From JAWKRB01 sp041389885 (GTDB lineage: Bacteria; Myxococcota_A; Polyangia; Polyangiales; Ga0077539): a stretch of 64,000 nt of DNA. Positions within the stretch are counted from its first letter, which is position 1, and each line of letters begins with the position of its first letter. Below are positions 37,217-46,065 of the stretch, piece by piece. The translations under genes and the position numbers were made by a program. The stretch covers positions 124,001 to 188,000 of the forward strand of contig JAWKRB010000012.1 in NCBI GenBank assembly GCA_041389885.1, given 5' to 3'. The notes under the pieces are model-generated. The model did not search any database. It was not told where the DNA came from and worked only from the letters and a program-made list of their open reading frames with translations.

Positions 37217-38596
37217 CTACCCCACCGACTTGCGCCGCGCCAACGAAGCGCCCGTTCGCACCACGCCGGGGCGGGGCGCCGGGGCCTTCAGGGCCCGGGT
37301 CCCGTTGCACTCCGAGAGCTGCAGGATCAGCTCCCTGGGGTCGGCGTACCGGGGCTTCGGCAGGGCGCGACCGCGCTTGTGCAGCACCAGCACCCGGTCG
37401 ACCTTGGTGGCCTGCCCCCTGCGGGTGTCTCCCCAGATCTTCGACACCTTGCCCAGCTCGTTCACGTCGTCGACGATCACCGCGCCGAGGTCGAAGGGGA
37501 GCTCCTGGCGGAGCGCGTCCCACACCTCGGTGCCGAGCTCGTGCTCGCCGTGCTCCTTGTTCTTCACGTCGCCGATGGTGACCACGCAGAGCCCGTCGTC
37601 GCGGAGCACCTTGCCGAGCTCGCCGAGGGCGCCCGCGAGAAAGCGGCAGTACGCGCCGAAGCGGTGCTTGTCAGACAGCCCGAGCCGCCGGTCGGTCTTC
37701 TCGACCACCAGCGAGCTGCGGTCGACGTCGCTCACGCTCTCGCCCAGGAGCCACAGGCGGATCCAGTTGAACTTCCCGTACCGCACGACGTTCAGGTAGG
37801 GCGGCGAGGTCACGATGAGCTTCACGCTCTTCTCGGGGATCAGCGACGAGAGCGCGCGCGCGTCGCCGTGAATCCCCCGGCCGCGCCGCGCCGCGACGCC
37901 CTCGGCGAACTCGAAGTGCAGCCGCGCGCGGAGCTTCTCGAAGGCGCTGAAGGGCGGGCGCTGGAGCCGCTTCTCGGCGATGTACTTCGCGAGGTAGCCC
38001 GGCGACATCGAGAAGGTGTTGGGCATCGAGACCGAGAGGCACCGCGAGCTCACCACGTCGCGGGTGTGGTGCCCGTGGAGGATCCCCGAGAGCGACGCGA
38101 GCATGAAGCGGTCGACGGGGTCGGTCTTGTCGAGGCGCTCCTTGAGGTGCAGGAGCTGCGGCAGGGTCACCGACTCCTCGAAGAGCATCTTGATCTCCGG
38201 CGGCGCGCGGTCGCCCACGGGCGCGGGGCGGTACGCCCGCTCGATCTCAGACAGGCGCAGGAGGCAGTCTTCGAGGGCCGGGGGCGCGACCTTCACGTCG
38301 GTGAGCAGCGCCGCGAGGGGGTTGAGGTCGACGCCGAGGCCCACGCGGCCGGCGAGGCAGGCCTCGAGGGGGGTGGTGCCGCGGCCCGAGAAGGGGTCGA
38401 GCACCACGTCGCCGGGGTCGCTGTATTGTTCGATGAAGTACCGCGGCAGCCCCGCGGGGAAGCTCCCCATGTACGAGCACATGGAGTGCAGCACGTGGCC
38501 GTAGCGCCTCCCCAGGAGCTTCCACCACGGCGCGTCGAGCGCGCCCACGAGCGCCTCGCGCCCTCCCCGTCCCGACTCGACCGCGGCGTTGATCAT
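37217..38596 (-). CDS. Site-specific DNA methyltransferase (N4/N6 type), orphan
   Basis: A 459-residue amino-methyltransferase. Motif I is VLDPFSGRGTT (residues 65-75) and the catalytic motif IV is TSPPY (263-267), the form found in N4-cytosine and some N6-adenine enzymes. A long insert lies between them, and a second Rossmann block follows (VLRDDGLCVVTIGDVKN). The ATG at 38596 is the first Met before the conserved region. No restriction endonuclease gene adjoins; the neighbours are dnaB (downstream, same strand) and a divergent lipoprotein. It is probably an orphan regulatory or protective methylase. Confidence 0.85.
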   Translation of the reverse strand: MINAAVESGRGGREALVGALDAPWWKLLGRRYGHVLHSMCSYMGSFPAGLPRYFIEQYSDPGDVVLDPFSGRGTTPLEACLAGRVGLGVDLNPLAALLTDVKVAPPALEDCLLRLSEIERAYRPAPVGDRAPPEIKMLFEESVTLPQLLHLKERLDKTDPVDRFMLASLSGILHGHHTRDVVSSRCLSVSMPNTFSMSPGYLAKYIAEKRLQRPPFSAFEKLRARLHFEFAEGVAARRGRGIHGDARALSSLIPEKSVKLIVTSPPYLNVVRYGKFNWIRLWLLGESVSDVDRSSLVVEKTDRRLGLSDKHRFGAYCRFLAGALGELGKVLRDDGLCVVTIGDVKNKEHGEHELGTEVWDALRQELPFDLGAVIVDDVNELGKVSKIWGDTRRGQATKVDRVLVLHKRGRALPKPRYADPRELILQLSECNGTRALKAPAPRPGVVRTGASLARRKSVG

Positions 38597-38698
38597 TGGA
38601 GCTCCAGCGGGTTCGCACAGATCGCCAGGACTCCACAAGTTTTCAGCGATCGGCGCTTTGTTGCCCCGGCGGCCTCGGGCGCGATACCGGCGGTGGTC

Positions 38699-40660
38699 GT
38701 GCGCTCCCTCGTCGCCCCGCTCTGCGCGCTCCTCGCCCTCGCCGCGTGCGAGACCCAGCCCACCCACGAGGTGCTCGCGCTCACCGACCTGTCTCCGCGC
38801 GTGGTCGAGGCCGGCGAGAAGCTGGTGTTTCACGCCAGCGGGCTCCCCCTCCCCGAGGACATCCGGCGCATCACCCTGCGCATCGCGGGCACCCTCGCCC
38901 GCCCCGGCCGCGAGGCCTGCGCGCGGCCCGTGTCGCTCACGCTGGTCGACCCGCCCGAAGACGCCGCGCAGGGCGCGTACCTCCGCGACTCTGGGGGGCG
39001 GTCGTACTCCGACGGCGCGGGGCACCTGCTGCGCATCGAGGGGGGCTCGCGGCTGGAGGTCTTTCTCGAGCCCGAGCACCTGCGCGCGCTCTCGCGCTGC
39101 CCCGGCGACCGCGCCGACGACGACGTGCGCCACGCGACCCTGTCGCTCAACGGCCCGAGCGGCGGCGCGAGCCTGAGGGTCGAGACGCAGCAGGGGACCG
39201 TGCTCGCCTCGGCGCGCGCGCTCCGCGGGCCGACCCTCGACCTGCTCCCCGCCGGCGCCCGCTCGCTCTCGGGGGAGCTCGCCGCGCGCGGCGAGGCCGA
39301 GCGGGTGCTCGCGAGCCTCGGGGTCCGCCTGGCCGCGGCGCACCCCACCGAGGGCGGTCTCCAGATCGACGCGGTGGCGCCGGGCTCGAACGCCGAGCGC
39401 GCGGGGCTCACCGACGGCGACGTGCTGGTGCGCCTCGACGGCGTGACCCTGCTCTCGCTGGGAGACTTTCGCCCGCCCCACGGCGCCGACCGCGCGGTGC
39501 TCGCGATTCGACGGGGAGAGAGCGTCGACGACCACCCCATTCAGCTCACCGGGGTGACCCGCGGGGTGCCCACCGACCTGGTCGCGACGGGGGTGATCCT
39601 GTGGGTGGCCCTGGGGCTCCTCGCCGTCGCGCGACGGGGCACGCCCGCGCCCGTTCGGTGGCTGCTCTCGGGAGGGCGCGCGAGCCCCGAGGGGCTCCCC
39701 GCGCGGGACCTCGTCTCGACCTGGCGCGACGCGCTGCGCGAGGGCGCGCTGCCGATGCTGTCGGGCGCGCGCGGGCGCGAAGACGCCGTGCTCATCGCCG
39801 CCGCGCTGATCTCGCTGGCCCTCGCGGTGCCCTTCGGGCAGATCGCGTTCTCGCGGGACCCCGACGTGCTCATGGGGCACCTGAGCCTGGCCATCGTGTC
39901 GCTGAGCTTTCCCTCGGTGCTCGCGTGGCGGAGCGCGGGCGCGGGGCGCGCACGTGAGGCGCTCGCGGCGCTGGGGCGCAGGGTGGGCCCCGAGCTCCTC
40001 GCGGGCCTCGCGCTGGTGGGGCTGCTGCTCCCCGCGGGCGCCCTGCACGCGCAGGGGGTGGTGAGCGCGCAGGGGGCGGCGCCCTGGGCCTGGAACGCCC
40101 TGCGCGACCCCTCGCGCCTGCTCCTCGCGGCGGTGTACCTCTCGCCCCTGCTCTTCTCCGCGGAGGACGCCGCCGACTCGGTGGTCGAGCGCGCGGCGCG
40201 GTGGACCGTGAACGTGCTCCGCGCGGCCCTCGCCGCGGCGGTGCTCTTCGGCGGGTGGTCGGTGCCGGGGGTGGCCCACCTGGAGCAGGCCGCGTCGGTC
40301 TCGCTGCAGATGCTCGGCGTGCTGATCCTCTTGCTGAAGTGCTGGGCGCTGGTCGCCGCGCTCCGCGCGGTCACCCCTTCGCTCGCGCGCTTTCACGCCG
40401 CGCAGCGGGCGCGCTTCACCGCGAGGGTCGCGCTCCCCTGGACCCTCGCGGCCCTGGCGGTGCAGACCGCCGCCTCCCTCGCGGCGCCGCGGGTGCCCTG
40501 GATGGTGGCGAACGTCGTCGGCCGGGTCTTCGCCGGGGCCACGGCGGGGCTCGTGGCGATCCTCCTGGCCGCCCGCGTCGCGCGGATCGTGTTGGCGCGC
40601 AGGGGGATCGTCGAGGCCGACGCGCCGCTGCTGCAGGCGCCGCCGGGCCTCGCGGGCTGA
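38699..40660 (+). CDS. Lipoprotein with PDZ domain and multi-pass membrane region
   Basis: A 653-residue protein. The N-terminal signal is lipidated (LCALLALAAC). A beta-rich domain follows, then a PDZ domain at about residues 205-280 (GGLQIDAVAPGSNAERAGLTDGDVLVRLDG, in two parts). Eight or more hydrophobic segments follow to the end, some (FGQIAFSRDPDVLMGHLSLAIV, WNALRDPSRLLLAAVYL) being vaguely reminiscent of NADH dehydrogenase subunit H. That resemblance is weak and rests on pattern only. The start is the GTG at 38699; a GTG at 38693 is equally possible. A PDZ domain fused to such a membrane region is unusual. Confidence 0.7.
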   Translation: MRSLVAPLCALLALAACETQPTHEVLALTDLSPRVVEAGEKLVFHASGLPLPEDIRRITLRIAGTLARPGREACARPVSLTLVDPPEDAAQGAYLRDSGGRSYSDGAGHLLRIEGGSRLEVFLEPEHLRALSRCPGDRADDDVRHATLSLNGPSGGASLRVETQQGTVLASARALRGPTLDLLPAGARSLSGELAARGEAERVLASLGVRLAAAHPTEGGLQIDAVAPGSNAERAGLTDGDVLVRLDGVTLLSLGDFRPPHGADRAVLAIRRGESVDDHPIQLTGVTRGVPTDLVATGVILWVALGLLAVARRGTPAPVRWLLSGGRASPEGLPARDLVSTWRDALREGALPMLSGARGREDAVLIAAALISLALAVPFGQIAFSRDPDVLMGHLSLAIVSLSFPSVLAWRSAGAGRAREALAALGRRVGPELLAGLALVGLLLPAGALHAQGVVSAQGAAPWAWNALRDPSRLLLAAVYLSPLLFSAEDAADSVVERAARWTVNVLRAALAAAVLFGGWSVPGVAHLEQAASVSLQMLGVLILLLKCWALVAALRAVTPSLARFHAAQRARFTARVALPWTLAALAVQTAASLAAPRVPWMVANVVGRVFAGATAGLVAILLAARVARIVLARRGIVEADAPLLQAPPGLAG

Positions 40661-40688
40661 GGGCGGGGTGCTACCCTCCCGGATCACC

Positions 40689-41666
40689 GTGCGAAGCATC
40701 GCCACCTCCGCTGCGCTCCTCGCCCTCCTCGTCGGCTGCGAGCGGGGCACGATCGACGCGAGCGCCGACGACGTGCCCGAGGCCGTCGACGCGCCCGCCC
40801 AGGACGTCGCGTCGGACCTCGGCCCCTGCCAGCCCTGCTCGGTGTGGGAGATCCGCTGCGGCGACCGCTGCGTCGACCTCACGTCGAGCCCCGAGCACTG
40901 CGGCGCCTGCGGCGTGCGCTGCGACCTGCGGACTCAGGTGTGCCGCAGCGGCGTGTGCATGGCCGTCGCGTCGCGGTGCAGCTCGGTGATCCCCGACGCG
41001 GGGGCCGACGCCGGGGCCGACGCGAGCGCGGGGGCCGACGCGAGCGCGGGGGCCGACGCGAGCGACGCGGCGGTCGAGACCGGCGGGTTTCGCGCGGAGT
41101 ACTACGCCCGCGCCGACCTTACGCGGCTGCGCGTGGCGCGCGTCGACCGGCGCATTGATTTCGACTGGTCCATGACCGCGCCCGCGACGAACGTGCCCCG
41201 CGAGACCTTCTCGGCGCGGTGGACGGCGATCCTCCGCCCGCGGGTGAGCGACAGCTACACCCTGGTCACCGCGACCGACGACGGCGTGCGCCTGTGGCTC
41301 AACGACGAGCTGCTCATCGACGACTGGAACGCCCACGCCTCGACCGAGAACCGCGCGGTGGCCCGCCTCGCGGCGGGCGCCGACTACGTGCTCCGGGTGG
41401 AGTACTTCAACGCCTCGGGCGGGGGCTCGGCGAGGCTCTCGTGGGAGACCATGACCCTGCCCCGCGAGGTGCTCCCTCCGGGGGTGCTCACCCCCGTGTC
41501 GGGCGTCGATTTCGGCTGCGAAGAGGGCGTGTGCTGCCCCAGCGGGGGCGCGCTCCCGGTGTGCTGCCCCGCGGGCACCCGCTGCGTGCAGCGCCCTGGC
41601 TTCATGGGCTGCTGCCCCCTGGGCGAGTCGTGCGGCGAGGCCCCGATGTGCGTGTCGGTGCCCTGA
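40689..41666 (+). CDS. PA14-domain lipoprotein
   Basis: A 325-residue lipoprotein with a signal ending in ALLVGC. A small Cys-rich module (CGDRCVDLTSSPEHCGACGVRC, read in parts) is followed by an 18-bp tandem repeat encoding GADASA and a PA14 domain at about 130-260 (RAEYYARADLTRL, FSARWTAILRPRVSDSYTLV, VRLWLNDELLID). PA14 domains bind carbohydrates. A second Cys-rich tail is present (CCPSGGALPVCCPAGTRC). The GTG at 40689 is preferred over one at 40668 because a TACCCT box at 40672-40677 lies 11 nt upstream of it. Confidence 0.82.
   Translation: MRSIATSAALLALLVGCERGTIDASADDVPEAVDAPAQDVASDLGPCQPCSVWEIRCGDRCVDLTSSPEHCGACGVRCDLRTQVCRSGVCMAVASRCSSVIPDAGADAGADASAGADASAGADASDAAVETGGFRAEYYARADLTRLRVARVDRRIDFDWSMTAPATNVPRETFSARWTAILRPRVSDSYTLVTATDDGVRLWLNDELLIDDWNAHASTENRAVARLAAGADYVLRVEYFNASGGGSARLSWETMTLPREVLPPGVLTPVSGVDFGCEEGVCCPSGGALPVCCPAGTRCVQRPGFMGCCPLGESCGEAPMCVSVP
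41013..41063 (+). repeat. 18-bp tandem repeat encoding GADASA
   Basis: About 2.8 copies of GGGGCCGACGCGAGCGCG inside the PA14 lipoprotein gene. In frame they give repeated Gly-Ala-Asp-Ala-Ser-Ala, a flexible linker, and the copy number may vary between strains. Confidence 0.75.
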
Positions 41667-41725
41667 GCGGTGGGTGTGATCGCGCCCCTGGGTGAGCGCC
41701 TGCGGTTCACCCCGGCGCGCCCACG

Positions 41726-42211
41726 ATGTACGAAGAACTCCTCGACCTGCTCCTGGCCCTCGACGGCGTCGCTCAGCGCCGCGAGCATCACCCCGAGGGC
41801 GACGCCCTCTACCACTCGCTCCAGGTGTTTCAGCACGCGCGACGAGGCTCTGACGACCCCGCGATGATCGCGGCGGCGCTGCTCCACGACGTGGGCAAGG
41901 CCCTGCGCGGCGGCGACCACGAGCGCGAGGGCGCCGAGCTCCTCGACGGGCTCGTGCACCCCCGCGTCGTCTGGCTCGTGCGCCACCACCTCGACCTGCT
42001 GCGCGCGCCGGGCGCCACCCGCAGGCGCCTCCGCGGCACCCCTCGCCTGCGCGACCTCGAGCGCCTGCGCCGCTGGGACCTCGCGGGCCGCTCCCCCACC
42101 GCCTCGGTCTGCGCCCCCGCCGACGCCGTCGCCTTCGTGACCCTCCACGCCCACCGCATCGCCGCCGACGCCCTCGACGGCGCCTACGACCATGAGGAGC
42201 CCCTCGCCTGA
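41726..42211 (+). CDS. HD-domain phosphohydrolase-like protein
   Basis: A 161-residue HD-superfamily protein. The metal site is visible as the His in YHSLQVFQHA, the HD pair in LLHDVGKAL and the later His residues of VRHHLDLL. HD proteins hydrolyse phosphate esters or cyclic nucleotides; the substrate is unknown. It overlaps the next gene by 20 nt and heads a run of three genes that includes a sigma-like HTH protein and a nucleotidyltransferase. Confidence 0.82.
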   Translation: MYEELLDLLLALDGVAQRREHHPEGDALYHSLQVFQHARRGSDDPAMIAAALLHDVGKALRGGDHEREGAELLDGLVHPRVVWLVRHHLDLLRAPGATRRRLRGTPRLRDLERLRRWDLAGRSPTASVCAPADAVAFVTLHAHRIAADALDGAYDHEEPLA

Positions 42212-42533
42212 TCCCCCGCGCCGCGTGCGCCTCCGCGCGGACCTCTCGCGCGTCCCCGACCACGCGTCCCTCTGGCCGAGCGAGGCGCCCGACGACGCGA
42301 CCGACCGACGCGACGCGAGGCTGCGCGAGGCGCTCGACCGCGCGCTCACGCCGCGGCAGCGCGACATCGTCGCGTGGCACTTCTTCGAGGGGATCTCCCA
42401 GGGCGACATCGCGCGGCGCCTGGGCGTCACCCAGCAGGTGGTGCAGAAGGCGATCTACGGAGACACCCGCCGCGGGCGCAGGGTGGGCGGCGCGCTCCAG
42501 CGGCTCCGCGCGGCCCTCGGGGTGCGTCCCTGA
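42192..42533 (+). CDS. Sigma-70 region 4-like HTH protein
   Basis: A 113-residue protein whose C-terminal half resembles sigma factor region 4 (LTPRQRDIVAWHFFEGISQGDIARRLGVTQQ, in two parts), a helix-turn-helix. The N-terminal half is basic and lacks sigma region 2, so it is a regulator or a degenerate sigma-like protein rather than a full sigma factor. It overlaps the HD gene and shares one base with the nucleotidyltransferase start. Confidence 0.75.
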   Translation: MRSPSPDPPRRVRLRADLSRVPDHASLWPSEAPDDATDRRDARLREALDRALTPRQRDIVAWHFFEGISQGDIARRLGVTQQVVQKAIYGDTRRGRRVGGALQRLRAALGVRP

Positions 42534-43336
42534 TGGCGCGGCACGGTCCCGGCGGGCTCCGCGGCGCCCTCGCGGTCGAGGCCGCGCGGCTCATGTACGA
42601 AGAGGGCGTGAAGCAGTACTTCACCGCGAAGCGCCTCGCGGCGAAGCGCGTGCTCGGCCGCGTCGAGGGCAGGCGCGCGCGCTTTCGCCCGGCGGATCTC
42701 CCCTCCAACGGCGAGATCCGCGACGCGCTGCTGGTCCTCGCCGACCTCGCCGAGGGGAGCGGTCGGCTGCGACGTCTCTTCGTCATGCGCGTCGTCGCGC
42801 TGCGCGCCATGCGCGACCTCGACGCGTTCTCTCCCAGGCTCATCGGGAGCGTGAGCACGGGGCACATCCGACGCGGGAGCGACATCGACCTGCACGTCTT
42901 CACCGACGACGAGGACGCGCTCCTCGACCGCGTGCGCGCCCTCGGGTGGGACCACGACACCGAGCGCGTGACGATCTTGAAGTTCGGCGAGGTGCGCGAG
43001 TACCTCCACGTGCACGTGCGCGCCGAGTTCGAGCTCGAGCTCACCGTCTACGCGCGCCGAGAGCTGCGATTTCGCCCCCGCAGCAGCACCGACGGGAAGC
43101 CCATCGTGCGCGTCAAACCCGCTGCGCTGCAGGCGCTTCTGCTCGCCGAGCACCCCGACGCGTGGCGTCGCTACCTCGCCGACGGCGCGCTCGACCTCGA
43201 GGGCGACGACGACGTGGCGCCGTGGAGCGCGGTGCTCGACGACGACGAGCCCGACCCCGCCGACGAGCCCACTGCCGACGAGCTCGCGGGCGACACCCTG
43301 AGCTACGACCCCCTGCCGGGCTTCGAGGCCGTGTGA
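42533..43336 (+). CDS. Nucleotidyltransferase-domain protein
   Basis: A 267-residue protein with a polymerase-beta-type nucleotidyltransferase core: GSVSTGHIRRGSDIDLHVF, where GS and DxD are the nucleotide- and metal-binding residues, followed by HVHVRAEFELELTVYARRE carrying the third acidic residue. The N-terminal helices precede the domain and the C-terminus is very acidic. The ATG at 42533 shares a base with the previous stop. Its link to the HD and HTH proteins suggests a small cassette. Confidence 0.83.
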   Translation: MARHGPGGLRGALAVEAARLMYEEGVKQYFTAKRLAAKRVLGRVEGRRARFRPADLPSNGEIRDALLVLADLAEGSGRLRRLFVMRVVALRAMRDLDAFSPRLIGSVSTGHIRRGSDIDLHVFTDDEDALLDRVRALGWDHDTERVTILKFGEVREYLHVHVRAEFELELTVYARRELRFRPRSSTDGKPIVRVKPAALQALLLAEHPDAWRRYLADGALDLEGDDDVAPWSAVLDDDEPDPADEPTADELAGDTLSYDPLPGFEAV

Positions 43337-43420
43337 GCGAGGCGCGAGCGCACGCCGTGCGCCGCGAGAGCTCGCGCGATTTCTGGGTCGCGCGGGGCCG
43401 TCGGTGCATCGAAGGTCGTG

Positions 43421-44275
43421 ATGACGCGCAACGCAGGAACCGTCCTCGCCGCCGCCTCGCTGGCGCTGGCGCTCGCCCCCCGGGTCGCCTCGGCGCAGAC
43501 CGCCCCGTCCGAGCCCACGCTGGGCCTTCAGGCGCACGCGGAGCTGGGCTTCGTGGGGGTGCTCGATCATTTCATTCGCCTCGGCCTCGACGGCTCCCGC
43601 GTCGACTACCGCCGCGACGGCGCGCAGGACACGCTGTTCCCCTTCGCGCGGGTGTCGGTCGACCTGGACATCCACCGCCGGCACACGATCACGCTGCTCT
43701 ACCAGCCGCTGGAGCTGGTGACCCGCGAGACGCTCTCGCGCGACCTGCGCATCGACGGCGCGACCTTCGCGGCGGGCACGCCGGTGAACTTTCGCTACGG
43801 GTTTCCGTTCTACCGCGGGGGTTGGGCCTACGACGTGCTCGCGGCGCCCGACCGCGAGCTCTCCTTCGGCGTGGCGCTGCAGATCCGCAACGCGACCATC
43901 GATTTCGAGACCCGCGACGGGAGCACGCTGCGGTCGCGCAGCGACATCGGCTTCGTGCCGCTGCTCCGCGCCCGCGGCCGCTTCCCGATCTCGCGCACGG
44001 GCTTCTTCGCGTTCGACGTCGACGGCTTCTACGCGCCCATCTCGGTGCTCAACGGGAGCGACAACGAGGTGGTGGGCGCGATCCTCGACGCGAGCGCGCG
44101 GGTGGGGTGGCGCGTCCGCCCGCACGTCGACGTGTTCCTGAGCGTGCGCTACATCGGCGGGGGCGCGACGGGGCAGGGGTCGCCGACGCCCACCAGCGAC
44201 GGGTACCAGAGCAACTGGCTGAACTTCCTCTCGCTCTCCCTCGGCGCGACCCTCGACTCCCGCGCGACGCGCTGA
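43421..44275 (+). CDS. Outer-membrane beta-barrel-like protein
   Basis: A 284-residue protein with a signal peptide (VLAAASLALALAPRVASA) followed by alternating, aromatic- and Gly-rich strands (HTITLLYQPLELVTRE, FFAFDVDGFYAPISVL), typical of a porin-like or autotransporter-type barrel. The ATG at 43421, following a GTG, has a GAAGG site upstream. Substrate unknown. Confidence 0.75.
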   Translation: MTRNAGTVLAAASLALALAPRVASAQTAPSEPTLGLQAHAELGFVGVLDHFIRLGLDGSRVDYRRDGAQDTLFPFARVSVDLDIHRRHTITLLYQPLELVTRETLSRDLRIDGATFAAGTPVNFRYGFPFYRGGWAYDVLAAPDRELSFGVALQIRNATIDFETRDGSTLRSRSDIGFVPLLRARGRFPISRTGFFAFDVDGFYAPISVLNGSDNEVVGAILDASARVGWRVRPHVDVFLSVRYIGGGATGQGSPTPTSDGYQSNWLNFLSLSLGATLDSRATR

Positions 44276-44309
44276 GCGCCCCGGAGGGCGGTACCATCGG
44301 GCCCAGCCC

Positions 44310-46052
44310 ATGGACCCCAGCGAGCGACTCATCGAGACCATCCGCGACGCGATCATCGGCGACGACCGCGCCCTCGACGGGGTCTTCGGCCCCCGCCGCG
44401 TGACCTACGCCGACTACACCGCGTCGGGGCGCAGCCTGCGCTTCCTCGAAGACTTCATCCGCGACGAGGTGATGCCCCTCTACGCGAACACGCACACCGA
44501 GACCTCGCGCACGGGCCTGCAGACCACGCGCTTTCGAGAGGACGCGCGGGAGATCATTCACCGCGCCGTCGGCGGCGGCGACGACGACGTGGTGATCTTC
44601 TGCGGCTCGGGGGCGACGGGGGCGATCAACAAGCTCCTCGACGTGCTCAACCTCCGCATCCCCGCCGACCTCGACGCGCGCTACGGGCTGAGCGAGCAGA
44701 TCCCCGCCGACGCGCGACCGGTGGTCTTCGTCGGGCCCTACGAGCACCACTCGAACGAGCTCCCCTGGCGCGAGTCGTACGCCGACGTGGTCACCATCGA
44801 CGAGGACGACGACGGCCACGTCGACCTCGCGCACCTCGAGCGCGAGCTCGTGACGTACGCGCACCGCCCGCTGCGCATCGGGAGCTTCTCCGCGGCGTCG
44901 AACGTCACCGGCATCGGCACCTCGACCCTCGCGGTCAGCCGGCTGCTGCACCGGCACGGCGCGCTGTCGTTCTGGGACTTCGCCGCGGCCGGGCCCTACG
45001 TGAAGATCGAGATGAACCCCGACGGCCCCGGGGGCGACGCGCGCAAAGACGCCGTCTTTCTCTCGCCGCACAAGTTCATCGGCGGACCAGGCACCCCCGG
45101 CGTGCTCATCGCGAAGCGCGCGCTGTTCTCGAACACGGTCCCGACGCAGCCCGGCGGCGGCACCGTGGCGTACGTGAACACCCACGACCACCGCTACCTC
45201 AGCGACCCCGTGCACCGCGAGGAGGCGGGCACGCCGGCGATCATCGAGTCGATCCGCGCGGGGCTGGTGTTTCAGCTCAAGGAGGCCGTCGGCGTCGACG
45301 CGATCCGCGCGCGCGAGGAGTCCTTCATCCGCCGCGCCATCGCGGCCTGGCGGGACCATCCGAACCTCAGGATCCTGGGCAACCCCGACGCCTGGCGGCT
45401 CTCGATCGTGAGCTTCGTGGTGCGCCACGGCGAGGGCCGCGCGCTGCACCACAACTTCGTCGTCGCGCTGCTCAACGACCTCTTCGGCATCCAGGCCCGG
45501 GGGGGCTGCTCGTGCGCCGGCCCCTACGGCCACCGGCTGCTGGGCATCGACGAGGGCACCTCGCACCGCTTCGAGTGCGCGATCGTCTCCGGCGCCGAGG
45601 GCATCAAGCCCGGCTGGGTGCGGGTGAACTTCAACTACTTCATCTCCGAGGAGGCCTTCGCGTTCCTCGTCGCCGCGGTGGCCTTCGTCGCGACGCACGG
45701 GCACAAGCTCCTGCCGCGCTACGAGTTCGAGCTCGCGACGGGGCAGTGGCGACCCCGCGGGGGGCGTCCGGCGCCCGCGCGGCGGCTCCACGACCTGAGC
45801 TACGGCGCGGGCCGGCTGGAGTACCGCGCGTCGCACACCACCGAGCCCGAGTGGGTCTTCGAGGGCTACCTCGCCGAGGCCGCGCGCCTCGCCGCCGAGA
45901 CCGAGCGCGCGACCCTCGAGGGCCCCGCGATCGTCGACCCCGTGCTCCCCGACGACATCGAGGCGCTGCGGTGGTTCCCGCTCCCCGGCGAGTCGCAGCG
46001 CGAGCTGCAGGCGCGGTCACCGCACGAGGCCGACCTCGGCGCGGGGGTCTGA
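44310..46052 (+). CDS. Class V aminotransferase / cysteine desulfurase-like PLP enzyme
   Basis: A 580-residue fold type I PLP enzyme related to NifS-like class V aminotransferases. Visible parts are the TETSRTG block, the CGSGATGAINKLL pyridoxal-binding region, the VGPYEHHSNELPWR segment with its His pair, and the lysine motif LSPHKFIGGPGTPGVLI whose Lys forms the Schiff base. It is longer than NifS because of insertions and a C-terminal extension. A TACCAT box (44292-44297) lies 12 nt before the ATG. The reaction cannot be assigned precisely. Confidence 0.85.
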   Translation: MDPSERLIETIRDAIIGDDRALDGVFGPRRVTYADYTASGRSLRFLEDFIRDEVMPLYANTHTETSRTGLQTTRFREDAREIIHRAVGGGDDDVVIFCGSGATGAINKLLDVLNLRIPADLDARYGLSEQIPADARPVVFVGPYEHHSNELPWRESYADVVTIDEDDDGHVDLAHLERELVTYAHRPLRIGSFSAASNVTGIGTSTLAVSRLLHRHGALSFWDFAAAGPYVKIEMNPDGPGGDARKDAVFLSPHKFIGGPGTPGVLIAKRALFSNTVPTQPGGGTVAYVNTHDHRYLSDPVHREEAGTPAIIESIRAGLVFQLKEAVGVDAIRAREESFIRRAIAAWRDHPNLRILGNPDAWRLSIVSFVVRHGEGRALHHNFVVALLNDLFGIQARGGCSCAGPYGHRLLGIDEGTSHRFECAIVSGAEGIKPGWVRVNFNYFISEEAFAFLVAAVAFVATHGHKLLPRYEFELATGQWRPRGGRPAPARRLHDLSYGAGRLEYRASHTTEPEWVFEGYLAEAARLAAETERATLEGPAIVDPVLPDDIEALRWFPLPGESQRELQARSPHEADLGAGV

Positions 46053-46065
46053 GCGCCCCGCGCGA

